A DNA stretch of 34,808 nt from NCBI RefSeq assembly GCF_016652235.1, contig NZ_JAEPKU010000040.1, positions 1-34,808 of the forward strand, given 5' to 3'. Shown here piece after piece: positions 15,682 to 23,400 of this stretch; positions within the stretch are counted from its first letter, which is position 1; every line of letters starts with the position of its first letter. Under the pieces are notes generated by a model that ran no database searches, was not told the origin of the DNA, and saw only the letters and a program-made list of their open reading frames with translations. Made by a program: the position numbers and the translations under genes. This stretch comes from Dysgonomonas sp. Marseille-P4677 (GTDB lineage Bacteria; Bacteroidota; Bacteroidia; Bacteroidales; Dysgonomonadaceae).

Positions 15682-17022
15682 CTAGAGTTTCATTTCCCAA
15701 CCTTGCTCATAATCGCGGCTCCAATACTTCGTCGCTTCAGCATCCTGAATGATACGTCCATTAGCTGAATCGACATTCAAAGACCGACCTACACGCTGCG
15801 AAATATTTCCAACCTGCATCAACACTGTACTCTTATGACCTGAAACTATATCTGAATTTAACTTTGCACCCTTTCTTATACCATCGAAAAAGTTATTTAT
15901 ATGTAATGCGTCCAGACTCTCTGCCGGATTCATCAGATTTCGTGGATCTATCTCAAGCTTACTATATTGTTGCTTTACCACTTGATTATCCATATCGAAT
16001 ACCCGATAGCCATCGCTACCTGTAATCAACATGCTTCCTTTATCTCCGTAAAACATAGAACCTACACTACTGCCTTCTATAGTTCTTCCATTACAACTTC
16101 TTCCTTCCCAAGATATCGATTTGCTTTTTCCAAACTCTATATTTATAACCTGAGTATCGGGAGTTTCCCAATCATCTTTATAATAATAACGGCCTCCTGC
16201 AGAATTTACCATTGTGGGGTAATCCACATCCATTCCCCAACGCAAAAGATCGACCATATGTGTACCATTATTCATAGATTCTGCCGTACCCCAACGCCAA
16301 AACCAATGCCAATTGTAATGAACCACATTATCTTTATAAGCCACACGTGGTGCAGGCCCTTGCCACAAATCCCAATCGAGCCATTCGGGCACAGCAACCT
16401 CTTTGCCAATCCCTATCGACGGGCGATTGTTTGTATACCAAGCTTTTCCGAAATGAACATTTCCTATAATACCTTCCTTAATAGCCTGTATTGCTTCCAT
16501 CACATTCGGCCAGGAACGCCTCTGATTCCCCATTTGGAGAACCCTATTGTATTTTGCAACAGCATTAATAAGTATTTCACCTTCCTCTGGACAGTAACTG
16601 CATGGTTTCTCCAAATATATATCTTTCCCGGCCTGCATTGCCATTAAAGCACCGGGAGCGTGCCAATGGTCAGGTGTTGCTATAATTACAGCATCGATAT
16701 CTTTCGATTCAAGAACTTTTCGTATATCTTTTTCTGCTTTTGGTCTAAAACCTTGAATTTTTGCCACAGCATCAGAGCATTTTGCTATAGCCCTACTATC
16801 TACATCACAAACATATGTTATCTCGCACCCTTTTTGCTTTGCGAAGTTTGCAGCCAAGGCACCACCCCTAGAGTTAACTCCAATTGCGGCAACTCTTATT
16901 TTTTCGTTTGCTCCGCTTATATTAGAATAACTCTTAGCACTCATTCCATTTAATACTCCCCCGAATGAAAGAGCAGAAGCTCCCATTACTGCTTTTTTTA
17001 AGAAATCACGTCGTGTACTCAT
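15682..17022 (-). CDS. Exported (Tat-type) Gfo/Idh/MocA oxidoreductase, first gene of the minus-strand operon
   Basis: A twin-arginine signal STRRDFLKKAVMG opens the protein. The dinucleotide site is VAAIGVNSRGG (44-54), the catalytic-region motif is YLEKPCSY (EKP 138-140), and the C-terminal bacterial-type domain ends with the characteristic YWSRDYEQGWEMKL. The WHWFWRWGTAESMNNGTHMVD segment supplies the superfamily histidine and is rich in aromatic residues suited to sugar binding. 446 residues is normal for the exported group. It is the promoter-proximal gene of a seven-gene run (to 7221) with mostly short gaps and faces the XylR-like gene across 550 bp. The role is probably periplasmic sugar oxidation or redox-assisted glycoside cleavage; direction and substrate are unknown. 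Confidence 0.9.
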   Translation of the reverse strand: MSTRRDFLKKAVMGASALSFGGVLNGMSAKSYSNISGANEKIRVAAIGVNSRGGALAANFAKQKGCEITYVCDVDSRAIAKCSDAVAKIQGFRPKAEKDIRKVLESKDIDAVIIATPDHWHAPGALMAMQAGKDIYLEKPCSYCPEEGEILINAVAKYNRVLQMGNQRRSWPNVMEAIQAIKEGIIGNVHFGKAWYTNNRPSIGIGKEVAVPEWLDWDLWQGPAPRVAYKDNVVHYNWHWFWRWGTAESMNNGTHMVDLLRWGMDVDYPTMVNSAGGRYYYKDDWETPDTQVINIEFGKSKSISWEGRSCNGRTIEGSSVGSMFYGDKGSMLITGSDGYRVFDMDNQVVKQQYSKLEIDPRNLMNPAESLDALHINNFFDGIRKGAKLNSDIVSGHKSTVLMQVGNISQRVGRSLNVDSANGRIIQDAEATKYWSRDYEQGWEMKL

Positions 17023-17072
17023 GATAATGTTTTTTATAGTGGTTAAATCTAATTCTTCGATAGTAATACAAA

Positions 17073-17102
17073 GAAACTCTTATTTGAATCAAAACGAAAC
17101 TC
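17073..17102. repeat. GAAACTC direct repeat, possible regulator half-sites
   Basis: GAAACTC occurs at 17073-17079 and 17096-17102, 23 bp start to start, each preceded by CAAA within a few bases. Two copies about two helical turns apart is the usual layout for AraC-type activators. They lie 51-80 bp before the start of the first operon gene, downstream of the candidate promoter, which would suit repression or an alternative promoter better than activation. Confidence 0.35.
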
Positions 17103-17189
17103 AAATGACGCCTTAGTATGCTCAAAAAACGTCAACATCGGTTTATTGTATTTTTAAACAAATAAGACTCCCTTTTACTTAAGTTTACA

Positions 17190-17220
17190 CAAAAGCAAAC
17201 ACTATTGACTTTATGTCAAA
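17190..17220 (-). promoter_or_regulatory. Candidate promoter of the minus-strand PUL operon with overlapping palindrome
   Basis: On the minus strand there is TTTG (17217-17220), exactly 19 bp, then TGCTTTTG (17190-17197), seven of eight to TAnnTTTG. The leader would be about 160 nt. A palindrome TTGAC-TTTAT-GTCAA (17205-17219) covers the upstream box and part of the spacer, a position where a bound regulator would control RNA polymerase directly. Confidence 0.4.
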
Positions 17221-17572
17221 AGCAGATATTATTATGAATTTATAACATTAGGAATCACATCCATTATCAGATAGTCTTCAATCTAAATCCAATATGATTT
17301 AATGATTCAGGTCAATAGTATAATGTTGTAGATAATGTCTTTTCTTTGTATATTAAATTTTCAAATAACCGTTAGCCTTACAATTACACCAGTTTAATTT
17401 TTCAGGTCCTAATATAATAGATTTTAGCTTCAGTACATAAAATAAAACATTAAATTTGAATATTGTAATGAATAAATAATCATTTTAGCTTATTTTTAAA
17501 ATCTGAATTATGTAATTGTAAGTACACAGTACCCTTTTGTAAGTTTCAAATTTTAAGTTGATCGGATAAACT

Positions 17573-18727
17573 ATGTTGAAAATACTCGTTCTAACAGATT
17601 TTTCAAGTGGATATAGCCGCCGATTACTGGAAGGTATTATCCGCTATTCCAGAGAAGTCGGTCCCTGGTCTTTTTTACGCATGCCTTTATACTATCAAAT
17701 GATATATGGAGAGGATGGTGTTGTCGATTTTGCGAAGAAATGGAAAGCTGATGCCATAATTGCCCAACTACGGGATGTGAATCTGGAACTATTCAACACT
17801 CTGGATATCCCTATTATTGTACAAAACTATCGTGAAAGAAATAAAGCCATATCTAATCTAACCGGAGACTACTACGAAACCGGCACCATGGCTGCCGACT
17901 TTTTCATAGGAAAGGGCTACCGAAATTTTGCATATTATGGATATCAAAATGCCATATGGTCGCGGGAAAGAGGATTCGGATACAAAGAAAGAATCGAAAA
18001 ATATGGCTATGAGTGTAAAGTCTTAGAAAATAAAAATCCTGATAATAAAGAATGGTTATATAACACCGAGTATATGGGCAAATGGCTACAGTCTCTGCCT
18101 AAACCTATTGCACTTTTTGCTTGTGACGATTATTATGCACTTCAAATATCCGAAACTTGTAATATATTCAATATTAATATTCCCGATGAAGTTGCTATAT
18201 TAGGTGTGGATAACGACACTCTATTGTGCAATCTGTCTACTCCCACTCTATCTTCCATTGTTCTTGATGTAGAAAACGGTGGGTATCAGGCAGCAAAATT
18301 ATTAGATAAGTATGTAAAAGGTGAAATAAATGAGGCATTCAACATCGTCATTAAGCCTTTATATATAGAAAACAGGGCCTCGACAGATAAATATGCAGTC
18401 CCAGACGAGCATATCAAAACAATACTGGATTATATTAATGAGAATTATAGTAATAAGATATCAGTCAGTGACCTGATCGACTTAGTTCCTTTATCCAGAA
18501 GAGTTCTTGAAAAAAAGTTTAAACGTCTCACAGGTACATCTATATACCAATGCATTCTGGACCAAAGAATTAATCATTTCATCAAATTACTTCTGACCTC
18601 CGATCTGCATTTACCGGACGCTGCTATTCAAGCCGGATTTGATGATTACAAAAACGTGTCCCGTATCTTTCGAAAATACAAATCTATATCACCGGCAGAA
18701 TATAGGAAGCTATATAAAAAACAGTAA
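17573..18727 (+). CDS. XylR-like transcriptional regulator (sugar-binding PBP fold + AraC HTH)
   Basis: Residues 1 to about 275 form a LacI/XylR-type periplasmic-binding-protein fold used inside the cell as a sugar sensor: MLKILVLTDFSSGYSRRLLEGI, GDYYETGTMAADFF, KPIALFACDDYYALQISE, PDEVAILGVDNDTLLCNLSTPTLSSI. Residues about 278-384 are an AraC-family double helix-turn-helix (KISVSDLIDLVPLSRRVLEKKF, then AIQAGFDDYKNVSRIFRKY and SPAEYRKLY). The same architecture and length (384 versus about 390) occur in E. coli XylR, which activates on binding cytoplasmic xylose. It is transcribed divergently from the PUL operon and toward nagA, so both sets are probable targets. Using a cytoplasmic sensor instead of a hybrid two-component system or SusR means the signal is a sugar already imported. 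Ligand unknown. Confidence 0.93.
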   Translation: MLKILVLTDFSSGYSRRLLEGIIRYSREVGPWSFLRMPLYYQMIYGEDGVVDFAKKWKADAIIAQLRDVNLELFNTLDIPIIVQNYRERNKAISNLTGDYYETGTMAADFFIGKGYRNFAYYGYQNAIWSRERGFGYKERIEKYGYECKVLENKNPDNKEWLYNTEYMGKWLQSLPKPIALFACDDYYALQISETCNIFNINIPDEVAILGVDNDTLLCNLSTPTLSSIVLDVENGGYQAAKLLDKYVKGEINEAFNIVIKPLYIENRASTDKYAVPDEHIKTILDYINENYSNKISVSDLIDLVPLSRRVLEKKFKRLTGTSIYQCILDQRINHFIKLLLTSDLHLPDAAIQAGFDDYKNVSRIFRKYKSISPAEYRKLYKKQ

Positions 18728-19056
18728 CTAAATTTTATTTTTATAAATAATACTATTACACGCAAGGATCAGCTATTATCCGACTAACAACCCGATACGC
18801 CAGATAATATTTATTCTATAAAGGAAATTACTATATAAGGTTTTAAATTACACTTTAAAACCTTATGAGTAAATGGTATACTATAGACAAAACATCCTCT
18901 TTATACTTTTATAATATCTTTTCTGACAAAAGAAAACTTTGACGTCTTATGAGGATAGTCATTCGCATTACAAACCTTATTCTGAAATTATAAAAGCGTA
19001 ATTTTGAAACATCATTGAATCACTATCTCGTTAGTTACTAATAATACAAATCTAAT
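18728..19056. other. 329-bp gap between regulator and nagA-like gene
   Basis: No gene is visible. It contains the 13-bp hairpin (18835-18866) and an exact TAnnTTTG octamer (TAATTTTG, 18999-19006) about 50 bp before the nagA-like start, which could be its promoter; no TTTG stands at the required distance. The gap shows that nagA probably has its own promoter rather than relying on the regulator transcript. Confidence 0.5.
18835..18866 (+). terminator. Perfect 13-bp hairpin after the XylR-like gene
   Basis: ATAAGGTTTTAAA and its exact complement flank the 6-nt loop TTACAC. The stem is long but AT-rich and is not followed by a T-tract (GAGTAAAT follows), so termination may be weak. An operator or attenuator for the nagA transcript is the alternative. 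Confidence 0.45.
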
Positions 19057-20250
19057 ATGAGAATTATAATAAAAAATGCGACTCTTATTTTACCGAACAA
19101 GGTATTGGAGAGAGCTTTCATTGTATGCACTGATGGTATTATTTCTGAACTTGGAGAAGGTAACTTCAACTTTTGTACGGACTCTGATCTGGTAATTGAT
19201 GCAAAAGGGAATTATGTATCTCCCGGATTTATCGATATACACACACATGGCGCAGGTGGATACGATTTTATGGATAATACTGTAGAGGCCTACCTTGGTG
19301 CTGCTCGTGCACATGCTAAATACGGGACAACCAGCTTAGTTCCCACTACATTGACCAGCACAATAGAAGAACTTCTAAATACATTTGACATATATGAGCA
19401 GGCAAAAAAAAACAATATAGATGGAGCAGATTTACTCGGACTCCATTTGGAAGGACCATATTTTGCATACAATCAGCGAGGGGCACAAGACCCTAAATAT
19501 TTACGAAATCCTATACCGGAAGAGTATAATGCTATATTGGAGAAAGGTGAGAAGCATATAATCCGTTGGAGCATGGCCCCGGAATTGGATGGTGCACTAG
19601 AACTTGGACAGCTATTATATTCGAAAGGCATCCTAGCATCACTTGGACATACGGATGCTCTTTACGAAGAAGTTGTAGATGCATATAAATGTGGATTTAC
19701 ACATGTCACACATCTTTATTCTTGCATGTCAAGCATCACAAGACGCAATGCCTATCGCTATGCAGGAGCCTTAGAAGCATCGTACATGATTGATGACATG
19801 AGCGTTGAGATAATTGCGGACGGAATACACCTCCCTAAACCATTATTACAATTTGTTTGCAAATTCAAAGCGTTTGATAAGATCGCTTTATGCACCGATT
19901 CTATGAGAGCTGCCGGAATGCCCGACGGCGAATATATACTAGGAAATAAGAATAATGGACAAAAGGTGATTGTCGAGGATGGAGTAGCTAAACTACCAGA
20001 CCGCACAGCCTTTGCCGGTAGTGTGGCAACAGCAGACCGCCTGATTCGTACGATGATACAAATTGCAGAGATTTCACTTTTTGACGCTGTAAAAATGATG
20101 AGTCAAAATCCAGCCCGTATTCTAGGTATTGACAAAACCAAAGGCTCTTTGGAAGTAGGAAAAGATGCCGATATCATAATCTTCGACTCTGACATTTCAA
20201 TACAAACAACAATCGTAAAAGGTAAAATTATTTATACATACAACACTTAA
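19057..20250 (+). CDS. nagA: N-acetylglucosamine-6-phosphate deacetylase (NagA family)
   Basis: NagA removes acetate from GlcNAc-6-phosphate in the cytoplasm, giving glucosamine-6-phosphate. The amidohydrolase-superfamily residues are present: H62-T-H64 in IDIHTHGAGGYDFMD, E132 in HLEGPYF, H198 in GHTD, H219 in THLYSCM, and the catalytic Asp281 in CTDSMRAAGMPDG. FAGSVATADRLIR near the C-terminus is also typical. THLYSCMS replaces the more common THLFNAM, and TDSM replaces TDAM, so it belongs to a side branch whose substrate may be a related acylated amino-sugar phosphate. 397 residues is normal. It is followed after 9 bp by a NagB-like gene, forming the usual two-step pair. Family confident; exact substrate less so. 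Confidence 0.88.
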   Translation: MRIIIKNATLILPNKVLERAFIVCTDGIISELGEGNFNFCTDSDLVIDAKGNYVSPGFIDIHTHGAGGYDFMDNTVEAYLGAARAHAKYGTTSLVPTTLTSTIEELLNTFDIYEQAKKNNIDGADLLGLHLEGPYFAYNQRGAQDPKYLRNPIPEEYNAILEKGEKHIIRWSMAPELDGALELGQLLYSKGILASLGHTDALYEEVVDAYKCGFTHVTHLYSCMSSITRRNAYRYAGALEASYMIDDMSVEIIADGIHLPKPLLQFVCKFKAFDKIALCTDSMRAAGMPDGEYILGNKNNGQKVIVEDGVAKLPDRTAFAGSVATADRLIRTMIQIAEISLFDAVKMMSQNPARILGIDKTKGSLEVGKDADIIIFDSDISIQTTIVKGKIIYTYNT

Positions 20251-20259
20251 TGTTTAATT

Positions 20260-21018
20260 ATGATTTTAAAAAAGGATAAACTGACGGTAAAAATATATAC
20301 CTCAACCAAGGATATGTCTGTCAGTGCAGCACTTGATGTGTCTTCAAAAATAAAGGAACTCCTAAGCCAAAATGAATATATTAATATGATTTTTGCAGCA
20401 GCTCCATCCCAATCTGATTTCTTCAAAGAACTTATCACATATAAAGACATTGACTGGGGACGAATAAATGCTTTTCATCTTGATGAATATATTAACTTGA
20501 ACGAAAATGCACCTCAAAGATTTGGCAATTTCCTTAAAAAAGAAATATTCGGGTTACTCCCTTTCCGAAATATTTATTATCTTGACGGAAACAAACCTAT
20601 TGAAGAAGAATGTAAGCGATATACAGCCTTACTGGAAAAATACCCACCTAAAATTATATGTTTAGGAATAGGAGAAAACGGACATATTGCATTCAATGAC
20701 CCTCATGTTGCAAACTTCAATGATCCTGAAACGGTAAAAGCTGTTATGCTGGACGAAAGATGTAGACAACAACAGGTAAACGACAAGTGTTTCGACAAAA
20801 TAGAAGATGTACCGGATAAAGCGCTTACCCTAACAATACCAACTCTACTCTCTGCCGAATATTTGTTTTGTATCGTACCATTCAAGTCAAAGGCACAGGC
20901 AGTATACAATATGATAAATGGGGAAATTACAGAAGCGTGTCCTGCATCTATTTTAAGAACCAAGGATAATATAAATCTATACTTAGATAAAGAAAGCTCG
21001 TCTTTGTTAGTTTTGTAA
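20260..21018 (+). CDS. Glucosamine-6-phosphate deaminase-like protein (divergent NagB)
   Basis: NagB converts glucosamine-6-phosphate to fructose-6-phosphate and ammonia. Fold and active-site blocks are visible: AFHLDEYINL with D75/E76 and GIGENGHIAFNDP (136-148) with H142, which opens the sugar ring in known enzymes. The phosphate-binding loop, PTGGTP-like in ordinary NagB, is replaced by FAAAPSQSDFF (45-55). The C-terminal half (QQQVNDKCF, ALTLTIPTLL, CPASILR) also follows the divergent type often found beside sugar oxidoreductase genes. 252 residues is slightly short. It lies 9 bp after nagA. It may deaminate or isomerise a different amino-sugar phosphate from the classical enzyme. Family confident, reaction uncertain. 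Confidence 0.8.
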   Translation: MILKKDKLTVKIYTSTKDMSVSAALDVSSKIKELLSQNEYINMIFAAAPSQSDFFKELITYKDIDWGRINAFHLDEYINLNENAPQRFGNFLKKEIFGLLPFRNIYYLDGNKPIEEECKRYTALLEKYPPKIICLGIGENGHIAFNDPHVANFNDPETVKAVMLDERCRQQQVNDKCFDKIEDVPDKALTLTIPTLLSAEYLFCIVPFKSKAQAVYNMINGEITEACPASILRTKDNINLYLDKESSSLLVL

Positions 21019-21083
21019 AAAAATCTTATAAGAAGTATATATTTTCATCCTGTACTAAATAACAATTAAAAATTTATCGACAT

Positions 21084-22094
21084 ATGAAACTAAGAATTAT
21101 AACATTATCAATTTTATATTTTTTTATATCCGTATGTATATATTCCCAGAATGTTATCAAATTAGGAATTATAGGACTAGATACATCGCACTCTCCCGCT
21201 TTCATCAAACTCCTGAATGATGAAAATGCACCTGAACAATATAAAGGGTTCAAAGTTGTTGCAGCATATCCTTATGGTTCAAAAACAATAGAAAGTAGCG
21301 CCAAACGTATACCCGGATACATGGAAGAAGCTAAAAACAATGGAGTTAAAATAACAACTTCAATAGCTGAAATGCTTAAACTTGTAGATTGTGTGCTTCT
21401 GGAGACCAATGACGGCAACTTACATTTAGAACAAGCACTTGAAGTATTTAAGTCAGGAAAACCTATGTTTATTGATAAACCAGTCGCAGCCAATCTGGCC
21501 GAAACCATTGCTATATTCGAACTTTCTAAAAAATATAATGTCCAAATATTCTCTTCTTCAGTTCTGCGATATTCCCCAATAAATCAAGAAATTCGTAAAG
21601 GCGAACATGGTAAGGTACTTGGTGCAGATTGCTATTCGCCCGATGCATACGAACCTAGCCATGCCGACTTCACATGGTATGGTATACATGGTGTGGAAAC
21701 ACTATACACCGTTATGGGTACAGGATGTGTAGAGGTAAGCCGCCAATCGACAAAAGACTTCAGCGTTGTGACCGGCGTATGGGCAGATGGCAGAATAGGC
21801 ACATTTAGAGCAATCCGTACAGGACATAACTACTTTGGAGGAACAGTATTTTGTAGCGGAAAAATGGTACAAGCCGGAGGATATGATGGATACAAAGTAT
21901 TACTAGATGAAATTCTTAAATTTTTCAGAACAAAGGAGATTCCTGTTAACCCCGAAGAAACCATAGAAATATTCACTTTCATGGAAGCATCTAATGAAAG
22001 TAAGCGACAACATGGAAATACGGTATCGATGGAAAGTATTCTGGAAAAGGGCAAATTGGAAGCCCGGCGCATACTAAAAAGCTTAGATAACTAA
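21084..22094 (+). CDS. Exported Gfo/Idh/MocA-family oxidoreductase
   Basis: A signal peptide (about 1-21, ending CIYSQ) sends the protein across the inner membrane by the Sec route; no twin arginine is present. The Rossmann part begins KLGIIGLDTSHSPAF (26-40), where TSHS replaces the glycine-rich GxGxxG loop. DKP (131-133) stands for EKP. FTWYGIHGVETLYTVMG contains the expected active-site histidine. At 336 residues it has only the short C-terminal domain. It follows the NagA/NagB pair by 65 bp on the same strand and ends before a very strong terminator, so it closes that operon. It is the fourth exported member of the superfamily within 11 kb. Reaction unknown. Confidence 0.82.
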   Translation: MKLRIITLSILYFFISVCIYSQNVIKLGIIGLDTSHSPAFIKLLNDENAPEQYKGFKVVAAYPYGSKTIESSAKRIPGYMEEAKNNGVKITTSIAEMLKLVDCVLLETNDGNLHLEQALEVFKSGKPMFIDKPVAANLAETIAIFELSKKYNVQIFSSSVLRYSPINQEIRKGEHGKVLGADCYSPDAYEPSHADFTWYGIHGVETLYTVMGTGCVEVSRQSTKDFSVVTGVWADGRIGTFRAIRTGHNYFGGTVFCSGKMVQAGGYDGYKVLLDEILKFFRTKEIPVNPEETIEIFTFMEASNESKRQHGNTVSMESILEKGKLEARRILKSLDN

Positions 22095-22162
22095 ACTATA
22101 TACCAAAAGATCATTCATATAAACCAAACAGAACGTTTCTAATAATAAATAATTGTAAGTAT

Positions 22163-22201
22163 AAAGAGAGCTACTGATATTTGTTATCAGTAGCTCTCTT
22201 T
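22163..22201. terminator. Strong intrinsic terminator, 17-bp perfect stem
   Basis: AAAGAGAGCTACTGATA pairs perfectly with 22185-22201 around a 5-nt loop and runs into TTTTATA. It ends the nagA/nagB/oxidoreductase operon. Read on the other strand it also lies downstream of tRNA-Asn copy 2 and can end that transcript. Confidence 0.9.
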
Positions 22202-22267
22202 TATATCAAAGGTATACCTGCTATTAAAAAATAAAAGCAGCCATCAAAATAGACAACTGCCCTCTTG

Positions 22268-22341
22268 CTCTTCCTCTTGGACTTGAACCAAGGACCCTCT
22301 GATTAACAGTCAGATGCTCTAACCGACTGAGCTAAGGAAGA
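22268..22341 (-). tRNA. tRNA-Asn (GTT), copy 2
   Basis: The 74-nt cloverleaf has the same acceptor, anticodon (GTT in loop CTGTTAA) and T arms as copy 1. The sole difference is one D-loop base (22325 versus 724). CCA is not encoded. Same strand as copy 1, 21.6 kb away; similarity extends only about 3 bp beyond each end, so an 80-bp direct repeat is formed. Confidence 0.97.
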
Positions 22342-22364
22342 ATGTTTTTCTCTTAAAAGTGACG

Positions 22365-22396
22365 CAAAAATAGGCCTTATTTCTGAATTATGCAAT
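22365..22396 (-). promoter_or_regulatory. Promoter of tRNA-Asn copy 2
   Basis: On the minus strand: ATTG (22393-22396), 20 bp, TATTTTTG (22365-22372). The -7 box is exact and followed by C, as in the other two tRNA promoters; the upstream box keeps TTG. The 81 bp between this tRNA and the PfkB start carry both divergent promoters. Confidence 0.65.
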
Positions 22397-22422
22397 ATCT
22401 TTATGCAAAAAAATTAATAAGA

Positions 22423-23400
22423 ATGAAAAAAGTATTGGGAATGGGTAACGCCCTTGTGGATGTACTTGCGGTTATGGAAAACGATAAGTTATTGGAAACG
22501 CTTGAATTACCCAAGGGCAGCATGCAGCTAATAGACGATTCTAAACTGGAAATAATAAGTAAAGAAATTAACAAATTACAAAAGAATATTGTTTCCGGAG
22601 GCTCCGCTTCCAATACAATTGTGGGACTTGCGCGCTTAGGTATCGATACTGGGTTTCTAGGACGTATAGGTTCCGATTTTTATGGCAAATATTATAAGGA
22701 AGATTTAAAAAAACATAATGTCAGATTGCATTTGACAGAAGTTAATGAGGCCTCGGGGGTTGCATCCACTTTTATCTCTAAAGACGGAGAGCGTACCTTT
22801 GGCACATATCTAGGGGCAGCAGCTCTTCTAAATGCCAACGAACTGCAAGAAAATGATTTTAGAGATTATAAATATTTTTATATCGAAGGCTATCTTGTGC
22901 AAAGTCATGATCTTATAAAAAAAGCAATTATGTTAGCCAAAGAGGCTGGATCTAAAGTTATACTGGATATGGCCAGTTATAATGTTGTAGAAGAAAACAG
23001 GGAGTTCCTTCTGGAGGTTATACCACAATATGTAGATATCATTTTTGCTAATGAAGAAGAAGCAAAAGCTCTCCTGGATATGGAGTCCGAAAAAGCTGTT
23101 TCAACATTAGCTCAATTAGTAGATATTGCCGTTGTAAAAACAGGCTCTAAAGGCTCATGGATTCAACAAGGAAACGAGAAAGTATTTGTCCCTGCACTTA
23201 AGGTAAATTGTATAGATACAACCGGTGCAGGAGACCTATATGCCTCTGGGTTCATTTATGGTATGATCAACAATTATTCCCTCTATACTTGTGGACAAAT
23301 AGGAACATTACTAGCGGCACATGTCATTCAGGAAATAGGTGCCAAAATCGTAGAAAATAAGTGGGGAGAGATAATCAATGAAATTTCAGTCTTAAAATGA
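22423..23400 (+). CDS. PfkB-family carbohydrate/nucleoside kinase, adenosine-kinase-like
   Basis: The start at 22423 (MKKVLGMGNALVDV) is preferred, because relatives begin directly with this beta-strand; the ATG 11 codons upstream lies in the tRNA promoter spacer. 325 residues. PfkB signatures are both present: GGSASNTIVGLARLG near residue 60-75, and the ATP/catalytic motif CIDTTGAGDLYASGF near 265-280, whose GAGD aspartate is the base. FLGRIGSDFYGKYY between them is typical. Relatives phosphorylate adenosine, ribose, fructose or other sugars, and close Bacteroidota homologues are usually labelled adenosine kinase. Its stop overlaps the SDR start by 4 bp. It sits just outside the tRNA-bounded PUL, so a role in hexosamine phosphorylation is possible but unsupported. 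Confidence 0.87.
   Translation: MKKVLGMGNALVDVLAVMENDKLLETLELPKGSMQLIDDSKLEIISKEINKLQKNIVSGGSASNTIVGLARLGIDTGFLGRIGSDFYGKYYKEDLKKHNVRLHLTEVNEASGVASTFISKDGERTFGTYLGAAALLNANELQENDFRDYKYFYIEGYLVQSHDLIKKAIMLAKEAGSKVILDMASYNVVEENREFLLEVIPQYVDIIFANEEEAKALLDMESEKAVSTLAQLVDIAVVKTGSKGSWIQQGNEKVFVPALKVNCIDTTGAGDLYASGFIYGMINNYSLYTCGQIGTLLAAHVIQEIGAKIVENKWGEIINEISVLK

Larger units (their letters stand above)
17023..17572. other. 550-bp divergent regulatory region (PUL operon / XylR-like regulator)
   Basis: No gene is visible. Leftward signals are the candidate promoter at 17190-17220 with a small palindrome and the GAAACTC direct repeat at 17073-17102, both listed separately. For the regulator, an exact TAnnTTTG octamer (TAAATTTG, 17451-17458) lies about 115 bp before its start, without a good TTTG partner. 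Confidence 0.6.

Noticed and set aside
15967-16647. 226-codon plus-strand reading frame opposite the oxidoreductase gene
   Set aside because: It lies wholly antisense to a well-supported Gfo/Idh/MocA gene; the product is rich in His, Ile, Cys and Pro with no recognisable fold, as expected of a codon-shadow.
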